Below, one piece after another: positions 24,725-37,500 of a DNA stretch of 64,000 nucleotides. How positions within the stretch are numbered: the first letter of the stretch is position 1; every line of letters begins with the position of its first letter. The translations under genes were made by a program, and so were the position numbers. Source of the DNA: Budorcas taxicolor (lineage: Eukaryota > Chordata > Mammalia > Artiodactyla > Bovidae). Under the pieces are notes generated by a model, which saw only the letters and a list, made by a program, of their open reading frames with translations, did no database searches and was not told where the DNA came from. The stretch lies in assembly GCF_023091745.1 (NCBI RefSeq), contig NW_026292661.1, positions 620,001 through 684,000 on the forward strand. The letters run 5' to 3'.

Positions 24725-26355
24725 TGATCAGCCTCGAGACGCCTCAGCGGAAATGGGCCTCATCTCGCCTGGAGGGGAGAACCTCCTGGATTTTCTCGAG
24801 TTGCGGCAGGTCTTCTCGAGTTACGACGGGGACCTCAGGGACCCGCTCTGGTTGCCTCAGGAAAGGCCAGTCCCCATGCGAGTTGCTAGGGGACCTCTCG
24901 GGATTCCTCTCCCGTCCATGCCGGGGCCTCAGTCCTTGTGTGGAGTCGGGGCCGGAACTGAGGATTGCTCTCCAGTGTTGCCATGGATCTTGGGGTGCTT
25001 CTGAGTCTCCCCAGGGGAGTCAGGCCTCGTCTCGAGTGGGGGCATGCACGTGCGCTTTCCTCCCGAGCTGCAGCAGTAGTGTCACGCTTCCTGTCACGTG
25101 GATCAAGGGATCTGTGGCTTTCCCTCGAGGCTGTCCCTCGAGGCTTTCCCACGAGGCTTTCCCACAGGGCTGTGCCACGTGCCACCTTGGTGTGAGTCGA
25201 TCCTCGGCGTGAAAGACGAGCCGGTGAAGGGAAAAGAGGTTCCTCTGAAATGGACTGAGACATCTGGGGGACTCTTGGAATGGTGGCACGACCCTGGAGT
25301 TCCTCTCGCCGTTCCTGTTGAGAGGGCCTCCTCTTGAGATGCGACGGGAACGCCGGGAACTCTTTCCCGACGAAGCAGGGAAAGGATCCCTCATCTCGAG
25401 CTACGAGGCGGAAACGGGGCTACTCTGGATGTGGGCGGAACCCTCGTGATTCCTCTCGAGTGGAGACGGCTAGGTCGGGGAACTTCTTGATTTGCACCAA
25501 GGGTGTGAAGGACCCTTTCGAAGTTCCAGAGGTGAGGTGTGATCAGCCTTGAGACGCCTCAGCGGAAATGGGCCTCATCTCGCCTGGAGGGGAGAACCTC
25601 CTGGATTTTCTCGAGTTGCGGCAGGTCTTCTCGAGTTACGACGGGGACCTCAGGGACCCGCTCTGGTGGCCTCAGGAAAGGCCAGTCCCCATGCGAGTTG
25701 CTAGGGGACCTCTCGGGATTCCTCTCCCGTCCATGCCGGGGCCTCAGTCCTTGTGTGGAGTCGGGGCCGGAACCTGAGGATTGCTCTCCAGTGTTGCCAT
25801 GGATCTTGGGGTGCTTCTGAGCCTCCCCAGGGGAGTCAGGCCTCGTCTCGAGTGGGGGCATGCACGTGCGCTTTCCTCCCGAGCTGCAGCAGTAGTGTCA
25901 CGCTTCCTGTCACGTGGATCAAGGGATCTGTGGCTTTCCCTCGAGGCTGTCCCTCGAGGCTTTCCCACGAGGCTTTCCCACAGGGCTGTGCCACGTGCCA
26001 CCTTGGTGTGAGTCGATCCTCGGCGTGAAAGACGAACCGGTGAAGGGAAAAGAGGTTCCTCTAGAATGGACTGAGACATCTGGGGGACTCTTGGAATGGT
26101 GGCACGACCCTGGAGTTCCTCTCGCCGTTCCTGTTGAGAGGGCCTCCTCTTGAGATGCGACGGGAACGCCGGGAACTCTTTCCCGACGAAGCAGGGAAAG
26201 GATCCCTCATCTCGAGCTACGAGGCGGAAACGGGGCTCCTCTGGATATGGGCGGGACCCTCGTGATTCCTCTTGAGTGGAGACGGGTATGTCGGGGAACT
26301 TCATGATTTGCACCAAGGGTGTGAAGGACCCTTTCGAAGTTCCAGAGGTGAGGTG

Positions 26356-29300
26356 TGATCAGCCTCAAGACGCCTCAACTGAAATGGGCCTCATCTCGCC
26401 TGGAGGGGAGAACCTCCTGGATTTTCTCGAGTTGCGGCAGGTCTTCTCGAATTACGACGGGGACCTCAGGGACCCGCTCTGGTGGCCTCAGGAAAGGCCA
26501 GTCCCCATGCGAGTTGCTAGGGGACCTCTCGGGATTCCTGTCCCGTCCATGCCGGGGCCTCAGTCCTTGTGTGGAGTCGGGGCCGGAACCTGAGGATTGC
26601 TCTCCAGTGTTGCCATGGAACTTGGGGTGCTTCTGAGTCTCCCCAGGGGAGTCAGGCCTCGTCTCGAGTGGGGGCATGCACGTGCGCTTTCCTCCCGAGC
26701 TGCAGCAGTAGTGTCACGCTTCCTGTCACGTGGATCAAGGGATCTGTGGCTTTCCCTCGAGGCTGTCCCTCGAGGCTTTCCCACGAGGCTTTCCCACAGG
26801 GCTGTGCCACGTGCCACGTTGGTGTGAGTCGATCCTCGGCGTGAAAGACGAGCCGGTGAAGGGAAAAGAGGTTCCTCTGGAATGGACTGAGACATCTGGG
26901 GGACTCTTGGAATGGTGGCACGACCCTGGAGTTCCTCTCGCCGTTCCTGTTGAGAGGGCCTCCTCTTGAGATGCGACGGGAACGCCGGGAACTCTTTCCC
27001 GACGAAGCAGGGAAAGGATCCCTCATCTCGAGCTACGAGGCGGAAACGGGGCTACTCTGGATGTGGGCGGAACCCTCGTGATTCCTCTCAAGTGGAGACG
27101 GGTATGTCGGGGAACTTCTTGATTTGCACCAAGGGTGTGAAGGACCCTTTCAAAGTTCCAGAGGTGAAGTGTGATCAGCCTCGTGACGCCTCAGCGGAAA
27201 CGGGCCTCATCTCGCCTGGAGGGGAGAACGTCCTGGATTTTCTCGAGTTGCGGCAGGTCTTCTCGAGTTACGACGGGGACCTCAGGGACCCGCTATGGTG
27301 GCCTCAGGAAAGGCCAGTCCCCATGCGAGTTGCTAGGGGACCTCTCGGGATTCCTCTCCCGTCCATGCCGGGGCCTCAGTCCTTGTGTGGAGTCGGGGCC
27401 GAAACCTGAGGATTCCTCTCCAGTGTTGCCATGGATCTTGGGGTGCTTCTGAGTCTCCCCAGGGGAGTCAGGCCTCGTCTCGAGTGGGGGCATGCACGTG
27501 CGCTTTCCTCCCGAGCTTCAGCAGTAGTGTCACGCTTCCTGTCACGTGGATCAGGGATCTGTGGCTTTCCCTCGAGGCTGTCCCTCGAGGCTTTCCCACG
27601 AGGCTTTCCCACAGGGCTGTGCCACGTGCCACCTTGGTGTGAGTCGATCCTCGGCGTGAAAGACGAACCGGTGAAGGGAAAAGAGGTTCCTCTAGAATGG
27701 ACTGAGACATCTGGGGGACTCTTGGAATGGTGGCACGACCCTGGAGTTCCTCTCGCCGTTCCTGTTGAGAGGGCCTCCTCTTGAGATGCGACGGGAACGC
27801 CGGGAACTCTTTCCCGACGAAGCAGGGAAAGGATCCCTCATCTCGAGCTACGAGGCGGAAACGGGGCTCCTCTGGATGTGGGCGGGACCCTCGTGATTCC
27901 TCTCGAGTGGAGACGGCTAGGTCGGGGAACTTCTTGATTTGCACCAAGGGTGTGAAGGAGCCTTTCGAAGTTCCAGAGGTGAGGTGTGATCAGCCTCGAG
28001 ACGCCTCAGCGGAAATGGGCCTCATCTCGCCTGGAGGGGAGAACCTCCTGGATTTTCTCGAGTTGCGGCAGGTCTTCTCGAGTTACGACGGGGACCTCAG
28101 GGACCCGCTCTGGTGGCCTCAGGAAAGGCCAGTCCCCATGCGAGTTGCTAGGGGACCTCTCGGGATTCCTCTCCCGTCCATGCCGGGGCCTCAGTCCTTG
28201 TGTGGAGTCGGGGCCGGAAACTGAGGATTGCTCTCCAGTGTTGCCATGGATCTTGGGGTGCTTCTGAGTCTCCCCAGGGGAGTCAGGCCTTGTCTCGAGT
28301 GGGGGCATGCACGTGCGATTTCCTCCCGAGCTGCAGCAGTAGTGTCACGCTTCCTGTCACGTGGATCAAGGGATCTGTGGCTTTCCCTCGAGGCTGTCCC
28401 TCGAGGCTTTCCCACGAGGCTTTCCCACAGGGCTGTGCCACGTGCCACCTTGGTGTGAGTCGATCCTCGGCGTGAAAGACGAGCCGGTGAAGGGAAAAGA
28501 GGTTCCTCTGGAATGGACTGAGACATTTGGGGGCTCTTGGAATGGTGGCACGACCCTGGAGTTCCTCTCGCCGTTCCTGTTGAGAGGGCCTCCTCTTGAG
28601 ATGCGACGGGAACGCCGGGAACTCTTTCCCGACGAAGCAGGGAAAGGATCCCTGATCTCGAGCTACGAGGCGGAAACGGGGCTCCTCTAGATGTGGGCGG
28701 GACCCTCGTGATTCCTCTCGAGTGGAGACGGCTAGGTCGGGGAACTTCTTGATTTGCACCAAGGGTGTGAAGGAGCTTTTCGAAGTTCCAGAGGTGAGGT
28801 GTGATCAGCCTCGAGACGCCTCAGCGGAAATGGGCCTCATCTCGCCTGGAGGGGAGAACCTCCTGGATTTTCTCGAGTTGCGGCAGGTCTTCTCGAGTTA
28901 CGACGGGGACCTCACGGACCCGCTCTGGTGGCCTCAGGAAAGGCCAGTCCCCATGCGAGTTGCTAGGGGACCTCTCGGGATTCCTCTCCCGTCCATGCCG
29001 GGGCCTCAGTCCTTGTGTGTAGTCGGGGCCGGAACCTGAGGATTCCTCTCAGTGTTGCCATGGATCTTGGGGTGCTTCTGAGTCTCCCCAGGGGAGTCAG
29101 GCCTCGTCTCGAGTGGGGGCATGCACGTGCGCTTTCCTCCCGAGCTGCAGCAGTAGTGTCACGCTTCCTGTCACGTGGATCAAGGGATCTGTGGCTTTCC
29201 CTCGAGGCTGTCCCTCGAGGCTTTCCCACGAGGCTTTCCCACAGGGCTGTGCCACGTGCCACGTTGGTGTGAGTCGATCCTCGGCGTGAAAGACGAGCCG

Positions 29301-30432
29301 GTGAAGGGAAAAGAGGTTCCTCTGGAATGGACTGAAACATCTGAGGGACTCTTGGAATGGTGGCACGACCCTGGAGTTCCTCTCGCCGTTCCTGTTGAGA
29401 GGGCCTCCTCTTGAGATGCGACGGGAACGCCGGAAACTCTTTCCCGACGAAGCAGGGAAAGGATCCCTGATCTCGAGCTACGAGGCTGAAACGGGGCTCC
29501 TCTGGATGTGGGCGGGACCCTCGTGATTCCTCTCAAGTGGAGACGGGTATGTCGGGGAACTTCTTGATTTGCACCAAGGGTGTGAAGGACCATTTCAAAG
29601 TTCCAGAGGTGAAGTGTGATCAGCCTCGAGACGCCTCAGCGGAAACGGGCCTCATCTCGCCTGGAGGGGAGAACCTCCTGGATTTTCTCCAGTTGCGGCA
29701 GGTCTTCTCGAGTTACGACGGGGACCTCAGGGACCCGCTCTGGTGGCCTCAGGAAAGGCCAGTCCCCATGCGAGTTGCTAGGGGACCTCTCGGGATACCT
29801 CTCCCGTCCATGCCGGGGCCCTAGTCCCTGTGTGGAGTCGGGGCCGGAATCTGAGGATTCCTCTCCAGTGTTGCCATGGATCTTGGGGTGCTTCTGAGTC
29901 TCCCCAGGGGAGTCAGGCCTCGTCTCGAGTGGGGGCATGCACGTGCGCTTTCCTCCCGAGCTGCAGCAGTAGTGTCACGCTTCCTGTCACGTGGATCAAG
30001 GGATCTGTGGCTTTCCCTCGAGGCTGTCCCTCGAGGCTTTCCCACGAGGCTTTCCCACAGGGCTGTGCCACGTGCCACCTTGGTGTGAGTCGATCCTCGG
30101 CGTGAAAGACGAACCGGTGAAGGGAAAAGTGGTTCCTCTAGAATGGACTGAGACATCTGGGGGACTCTTGGAATGGTGGCACGACCCTGGAGTTCCTCTC
30201 GCCGTTCCTGTTGAGAGGGCCTCCTCTTGAGATGCGACGGGAACGCCGGGAACTCTTTCCCGACGAAGCAGGGAAAGGATCCCTCATCTCGAGCTACGAG
30301 GCCGAAACAGGGCTCCTCTGGATATGGGCGGGACCCTCGTGATTCCTCTTGAGTGGAGACGGGTATGTCGGGGAACTTCATGATTTGCACCAAGGGTGTG
30401 AAGGAGCCTTTCGAAGTTCCAGAGGTGAGGTG
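26356..30432 (+). repeat. 4077-bp direct duplication unit within Block IV
   Basis: The 26356 monomer reappears at 30433, shift 4077 bp (five monomers). Shared rare variants are GAACTTCATGATTTG and CTCGAATTACG, and GACGAACCGG at 26031 and 30108. The GTGAAGTG class (CTTTCAAAG or a CATTTCAAAG variant) occurs at 27172 and 29617, related to the class at 11710 and 14947. The length equals the later HOR period, but the monomer order is different, so this is an independent five-monomer step. Confidence 0.7.
28802..29616 (+). repeat. R-type monomer, first copy (815 bp)
   Basis: Marked by GGAGCTTTTCG just upstream (near 28772), CCTCACGGACC near 28912 and the one-base loss CTCTCAGTG near 29048. The preceding monomer ends with ATTTGGGGGCTC and a CTCTAGATG variant. 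The same combination reappears 10603 bp away at 39405, arguing for a long-range copy event of at least part of two monomers. Confidence 0.7.
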
Positions 30433-32880
30433 TGATCAGCCTCGAGACGCCTCAACGGAAATGGGCCTCATCTCGCCTGGAGGGGAGATCCTCCTGGATT
30501 TTCTCGAGTTGCGGCAGGTCTTCTCGAATTACGACGGGGACCTCAGGGACCCGCTCTGGTGGCCTCAGGAAAGGCCAGTCCCCATGCGAGTTGCTAGGGG
30601 ACCTCTCGGGATTCCTCTCGCGTCCATGCCGGGGCCTCAGTCCTTGTGTGGAGTCGGGGCCGGAACCTTAGGATTGCTCTCCAGTGTTGCCATGGATCTT
30701 GGGGTGCTTCTGAGTCTCCCCAGGGGAGTCAGGCCTCGTCTCGAGTGGGGGCATGCACGTGCGCTTTCCTCCCGAGCTGCAGCAGTAGTGTCACGCTTCT
30801 TGTCACGTGGATCAAGGGATCTGTGGCTTACCCTCGAGGCTGTCCCTCGAGGCTTTCCCACGAGGCTTTCCCACAGGGCTGTGCCACGTGCCACCTTGGT
30901 GTGAGTCGATCCTCGGCGTGAAAGACGAGCCGGTGAAGGGAAAAGAGGTTCCTCTGGAATGGACTGAGACATCTGGGGGACTCTTGGAATGGTGGCACGA
31001 CCCTGGAGTTCCTCTCGCCGTTCCTGTTGAGAGGGCCTCCTCTTGAGAGGCGACGGGAACGCCGGGAACTCTTTCCCGACGAAGCAGGGAAAGGATCCCT
31101 CATCTCGAGCTACGAGGCGGAAACGGGGCTCCTCTGGATGTGGGCGGGACCCTCGTGATTCCTCTCGAGTGGAGACGGCTAGGTCGGGGAACTTCTTGAT
31201 TTGCACCAAGGGTGTGAAGGACCCTTTCGAAGTTCCAGAGGTGAGGTGTGATCAGCCTCGAGACGCCTCAGCGGAAATGGGCCTCATCTCGCCTGGAGGG
31301 GAGAACCTCCTGGATTTTCTCGAGTTGCGGCAGGTCTTCTCGAGTTACGACGGGGACCTCAGGGACCCGCTCTGGTGGCCTCAGGAAAGGCCAGTCCCCA
31401 TGCGAGTTGCTAGGGGACCTCTCGGGATTCCTCTCCCGTCCATGCCGGGGCCTCAGTCCTTGTGTGGAGTCGGGGCCGGAACCTGAGGATTGCTCTCCAG
31501 TGTTGCCATGGATCTTGGGGTGCTTCTGAGTCTCCCCTGGGGAGTCAGGCCTCGTCTCGAGTGGGGGCATGCACGTGCGCTTTCCTCCCGAGCTGCAGCA
31601 GTAGTGTCACGCTTCCTGTCACGTGGATCAAGGGATCTGTGGCTTTCCCTCGAGGCTGTCCCTCGAGGCTTTCCCACGAGGCTTTCCCACAAGGCTGTGC
31701 CACGTGCCACCTTGGTGTGAGTCGATCCTCGGCGTGAAAGACGAGCCGGTGAAGGGAAAAGAGGTTCCTCTGAAATGGACTGAGACATCTGGGGGACTCT
31801 TGGAATGGTGGCACGACCCTGGAGTTCCTCTCGCCGTTCCTGTTGAGAGGGCCTCCCCTTGAGATGCGACGGGAACGCCGGGAACTCTTTCCCGACGATG
31901 CAGGGAAAGGATCCCTCATCTCGAGCTACGAGGCGGAAACGGGGCTCTTCTGGATGTGGGCGGGACCCTCGTGTTTCCTCTCGAGTGGAGACGGCTAGGT
32001 CGGGGAACTTCTTGATTTACACCAAGGGTGTGAAGGAGCCTTTCGAAGTTCCAGAGGTGAGGTGTGATCAGCCTCGAGACGCCTCAGTGGAAATGGGCCT
32101 CATCTCTCCTGGCGGGGAGAACCTCCTGGATTTTCTCGAGTTGCGGCAGGTCTTCTCGAGTTACGACGGGGACCTCAGGGACCCGCTATGGTGGCCTCAG
32201 GAAAGGCCAGTCCCCATGCGAGTTGCTAGGGGACCTCTCGGGATTCCTCTCCCGTCCATGCCGGGGCCTCAGTCCTTGTGTGGAGTCGGGGCCGGAACCT
32301 GAGGATTCCTCTCCAGTGTTGCCATGGATCTTGGGGTGCTTCTGAGTCTCCCCAGGGGAGTCAGGCCTCGTCTCGTGTGGGGGCATGCACGTGCGCTTTC
32401 CTCCCGAGCTGCAGCAGTAGTGTCACGCTTCCTGTCACGTGGATCAAGGGATCTGTGGCTTTCCCTCGAGGCTGTCCCTCGAGGCTTTCCCACGAGGCTT
32501 TCCCACAGGGCTGTGCCACGTGCCACGTTGGTGTGAGTCGATCCTCGGCGTGAAAGACGAGCCGGTGAAGGGAAAAGAGGTTCCTCTGGAATGGACTGAG
32601 ACATCTGGGGGACTCTTGGAATGGTGGCACGACCCTGGAGTTCCTCTCACCGTTCCTGTTGAGAGGGCCTCCTCTTGAGAGGCGACGGGAACGCCGGGAA
32701 CTCTTTCCCGACGAAGCAGGGAAAGGATCCCTCATCTCGAGCTACGAGGCGGAAACGGGGCTCCTCTGGATGTGGGCGGAACCCTCGTGATTCCTCTCGA
32801 GTGGAGACGGCTAGGTCGGGGAACTTCTTGATTTGCACCAAGGGTGTGAAGGAGCCTTTCGAAGTTCCAGAGGTGAGGTG

Positions 32881-34512
32881 TGATCAGCCTTGAGACGCCT
32901 CAGCGGAAATGGGCCTCATCTCGCCTGGAGGGGAGAACCTCCTGGATTTTCTCGAGTTGCGGCAGGTCTTCTCGAGTTACGACGGGGACCTCAGGGACCC
33001 GCTCTGGTGGCCTCAGGAAAGGCCAGTCCCCATGCGAGTTGCTAGGGGACCTCTAGGGATTCCTCTCCCGTCCATGCCGGGGCCTCAGTCCTTGTGTGGA
33101 GTCGGGGCCGGAACCTGAGGTTTGCTCTCCAGTGTTGCCATGGATCTTGGGGTGCTTCTGAGCCTCCCCAGGGGAGTCAGGCCTCGTCTCGAGTGGGGGC
33201 ATGCACGTGCGCTTTCCTCCCGAGCTGCAGCAGTAGTGTCACGCTTCCTGTAACGTGGATCAAGGGATCTGTGGCTTTCCCTCGAGGCTGTCCCTCGAGG
33301 CTTTCCCACGAGGCTTTCCCACAGGGCTGTGCCACGTGCCACCTTGGTGTGAGTCGATCCTCGGCGTGAAAGACGAGCCGGTGAAGGGAAAATAGGTTCC
33401 TCTAGAATGGACTGAGACATCTGGGGGACTCTTGGAATGGTGGCACGACCCTGGAGTTCCTCTCGCCGTTCCTGTTGAGAGGGCCTCCTCTTGAGAGGCG
33501 ACGGGAACGCCGGGAACTCTTTCCCGATGAAGCAGGGAAAGGATCCCTCATCTCGAGCTACGAGGCGGAAACGGGGCTCCTCTGGATGTGGGCGGGACCC
33601 TCGTGATTCCTCTCTAGTGGAGACGGCTAGGTCGGGGAACTTCTTGATTTGCACCAAGGGTGTGAAGGACCCTTTCGAAGTTCCAGAGGTGAGGTGTGAT
33701 CAGCCTCGAGACGCCTCAGCGGAAATGGGCCTCATCTCGCCTGGAGGGGAGAACCTCCTGGATTTTCTCGAGTTGCCGCAAGTCTTCTCGAGTTACGACG
33801 GGGACCTCAGGGACCCGCTCTGGTGGCCTCAGGAAAGGCCAGTCCCCATGCGAGTTGCTAGGGGACCTCTCGGGATTCCTCTCCCGTCCATACCGGGGCC
33901 TCAGTCCTTGTGTGGAGTCGGGGCCGGAACCTGAGGATTCCTCTCCAGTGTTGCCATGGATCTTGGGGTGCTTCTGAGTCTCCCCAGGGGAGTCAGGCAT
34001 CGTCTCGAGTGGGGGCATGCACGTGCGCTTTCCTCCCGAGCTGCAGCAGTAGTGTCACGCTTCCTGTCACATGGATCAAGGGATCTGTGGCTTTCCCTCG
34101 AGGCTGTCCCTCGACACTTTCCCACGAGGCTTTCCCACAGTGCTGTGCCACGTGCCACCTTGGTGTGAGTCGATCCTCGCCGTGAAAGACGAGCCGGTGA
34201 AGGGAAAAGAGGTTCCTCTGGAATGGACTGAGACATCTGGGGGACTCTTGGAATGGTGGCACGACCCTGGAGTTCCTCTCGCCGTTCCTGTTGAGAGGGC
34301 CTCCCCTTGAGATGCGACGGGAACGCCGGGAACTCTTTCCCGACGAAGCAGGGAAAGGATCCCTCATCTCGAGCTACGAGGCGGAAACGGGGCTCCTCTG
34401 GATGTGGGCGGGACCCTCGTGATTCCTCTCGAGTGGAGACGGGTATGTCGGGGAACTTCTTGATTTGCACCAAGGGTGTGAAGGAGCCTTTCGAAGTTCC
34501 AGAGGTGAGGTG
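32881..34512 (+). repeat. P-Q module, copy 1
   Basis: P monomer (32881-33696): CCTTGAGACG, GGACCTCTAGGG, GTAACGTGG and CCTCTAGAATGG (an XbaI site); this copy has the private GGAAAATAGG near 33390. Q monomer (33697-34512): GTTGCCGCAAGTC, GTCCATACCGG, CAGGCATCG, CACATGGATC, CTCGACACTTTCC, CACAGTGCTG and CTCGCCGTG. Q has unusually many private changes for this array, several of which remove CpG or E-box sites. Confidence 0.8.
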
Positions 34513-37500
34513 TGATCAGCCTCGAGACGCCTCAGCGGAAATGGGCCTCATCTCGCCTGGAGGGGAGAACCTCCTGGATTTTCTCGAGTTGCGGCAGGTC
34601 TTCTCGAGTTACGATGGGGACCTCAGGGACCCGCTCTGGTGGCCTCAGGAAAGGCCAGTCCCCATGCGAGTTGCTAGGGGACCTCTCGGGATTCCTCTCC
34701 CGTCCATGCCGGGGCCTCAGTCCTTGTGTGGAGTCGGGGCCGGAACTGAGGATTGCTCTCCAGTGTTGCCATGGATCTTGGGGTGCTTCTGAGTCTCCCC
34801 AGGGGAGTCAGGCCTCGTCTCGAGTGGGGGCATGCACGTGCGCTTTCCTCCCGAGCTGCAGCAGTAGTGTCACGCTTCCTGTCACGTGGATCAAGGGATC
34901 TGTGGCTTTCCCTCGAGGCTGTCCCTCGAGGCTTTCCCACGAGGCTTTCCCACAGGGCTGTGCCACGTGCCACGTTGGTGTGAGTCGATCCTCGGCGTGA
35001 AAGACGAGCCGGTGAAGGGAAAAGAGGTTCCTCTGAAATGGACTGAGACATCTGGGGGACTCTTGGAATGGTGGCACGACCCTGGAGTTCCTCTCGCCGT
35101 TCCTGTTGAGAGGGCCTCCTCTTGAGATGCGACGGGAACGCCGGGAACTCTTTCCCGACGAAGCAGGGAAAGGATCCCTCATCTCGAGCTACGAGGCGGA
35201 AACGGGGCTACTCTGGATGTGGGCGGAACCCTCGTGATTCCTCTCGAGTGGAGACGGCTAGGTCGGGGAACTTCTTGATTTGCACCAAGGGTGTGAAGGA
35301 CCCTTTCGAAGTTCCAGAGGTGAGGTGTGATCAGCCTTGAGACGCCTCAGCGGAAATGGGCCTCATCTCGCCTGGAGGGGAGAACCTCCTGGATTTTCTC
35401 GAGTTGCGGCAGGTCTTCTCGAGTTACGACGGGGACCTCAGGGACCCGCTCTGGTGGCCTCAGGAAAGGCCAGTCCCCATGCGAGTTGCTAGGGGACCTC
35501 TCGGGATTCCTCTCCCGTCCATGCCGGGGCCTCAGTCCTTGTGTGGAGTCGGGGCCGGAACCTGAGGATTGCTCTCCAGTGTTGCCATGGATCTTGGGGT
35601 GCTTCTGAGCCTCCCCAGGGGAGTCAGGCCTCGTCTCGAGTGGGGGCATGCACGTGCGCTTTCCTCCCGAGCTGCAGCAGTAGTGTCACGCTTCCTGTCA
35701 CGTGGATCAAGGGATCTGTGGCTTTCCCTCGAGGCTGTCCCTCGAGGCTTTCCCACGAGGCTTTCCCACAGGGCTGTGCCACGTGCCACCTTGGTGTGAT
35801 TCGATCCTCGCCGTGAAAGTCGAGCCGGTGAAGGGAAAAGAGGTTCCTCTGGAATGGACTGAGACATCTGGGGGACTCTTGGAATGGTGGCACGACCCTG
35901 GAGTTCCTCTCGCCGTTCCTGTTGAGAGGGCCTCCCCTTGAGATGCGACGGGAACGCCGGGAACTCTTTCCCGACGAAGCAGGGAAAGGATCCCTCATCT
36001 CGAGCTACGAGGCGGAAACGGGGCTCCTCTGGATGTGGGCGGGACCCTCGTGATTCCTCTCGAGTGGAGACGGGTATGTCGGGGAACTTCTTGATTTGCA
36101 CCAAGGGTGTGAAGGAGCCTTTCGAAGTTCCAGAGGTGAGGTGTGATCAGCCTCGAGACGCCTCAGCGGAAATGGGCCTCATCTCGCCTGGAGGGGAGAA
36201 CCTCCTGGATTTTCTCGAGTTGCGGCAGGTCTTCTCGAGTTACGATGGGGACCTCAGGGACCCGCTCTGGTGGCCTCAGGAAAGGCCAGTCCCCATGCGA
36301 GTTGCTAGGGGACCTCTCGGGATTCCTCTCCCGTCCATGCCGGGGCCTCAGTCCTTGTGTGGAGTCGGGGCCGGAACTGAGGATTGCTCTCCAGTGTTGC
36401 CATGGATCTTGGGGTGCTTCTGAGTCTCCCCAGGGGAGTCAGGCCTCGTCTCGAGTGGGGGCATGCACGTGCGCTTTCCTCCCGAGCTGCAGCAGTAGTG
36501 TCACGCTTCCTGTCACGTGGATCAAGGGATCTGTGGCTTTCCCTCGAGGCTGTCCCTCGAGGCTTTCCCACGAGGCTTTCCCACAGGGCTGTGCCACGTG
36601 CCACGTTGGTGTGAGTCGATCCTCGGCGTGAAAGACGAGCCGGTGAAGGGAAAAGAGGTTCCTCTGAAATGGACTGAGACATCTGGGGGACTCTTGGAAT
36701 GGTGGCACGACCCTGGAGTTCCTCTCGCCGTTCCTGTTGAGAGGGCCTCCTCTTGAGATGCGACGGGAACGCCGGGAACTCTTTCCCGACGAAGCAGGGA
36801 AAGGATCCCTCATCTCGAGCTACGAGGCGGAAACGGGTCTACTCTGGATGTGGGCGGAACCCTCGTGATTCCTCTCGAGTGGAGACGGCTAGGTCGGGGA
36901 ACTTCTTGATTTGCACCAAGGGTGTGAAGGACCCTTTCGAAGTTCCAGAGGTGAGGTGTGATCAGCCTTGAGACGCCTCAGCGGAAATGGGCCTCATCTC
37001 GCCTGGAGGGGAGAACCTCCTGGATTTTCTCGAGTTGCGGCAGGTCTTCTCGAGTTACGACGGGGACCTCAGGGACCCGCTCTGGTGGCCTCAGGAAAGG
37101 CCAGTCCCCATGCGAGTTGCTAGGGGACCTCTCGGGATTCCTGTCCCGTCCATGCCGGGGCCTCAGTCCTTGTGTGGAGTCGGGGCCGGAACCTGAGGAT
37201 TGCTCTCCAGTGTTGCCATGGATCTTGGGGTGCTTCTGAGCCTCCCCAGGGGAGTCAGGCCTCGTCTCGAGTGGGGGCATGCACGTGCGCTTTCCTCCCG
37301 AGCTGCAGCAGTAGTGTCACGCTTCCTGTCACGTGGATCAAGGGATCTGTGGCTTTCCCTCGAGGCTGTCCCTCGAGGCTTTCCCACGAGGCTTTCCCAC
37401 AGGGCTGTGCCACGTGCCACCTTGGTGTGATTCGATCCTCGCCGTGAAAGACGAGCCGGTGAAGGGAAAAGAGGTTCCTCTGGAATGGACTGAGACATCT

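Larger units (their letters stand above)
24725..32880 (+). repeat. Block IV: transition region to the right-hand subfamily
   Basis: At the 24725 monomer the one-base deletion GGAACTGAGG (for GGAACCTGAGG) appears for the first time, near 24955. In the 25540 monomer CCTTGAGACG replaces CCTCGAGACG for the first time. Both are hallmarks of the regular arrays to the right. Steps of 815 bp are common and have separate causes: GGATCAGGG near 27550, ATTTGGGGGCTC near 28526 and CTCTCAGTG near 29048. Class Z is absent from here on. Confidence 0.75.

Noticed and set aside
26356..30432. An additional copy of the right-hand pentameric HOR
   Set aside because: The shift is also 4077 bp, but the monomer classes and order differ from A-B-C-D-E; the equal length arises from a similar mix of 815- and 816-bp units.
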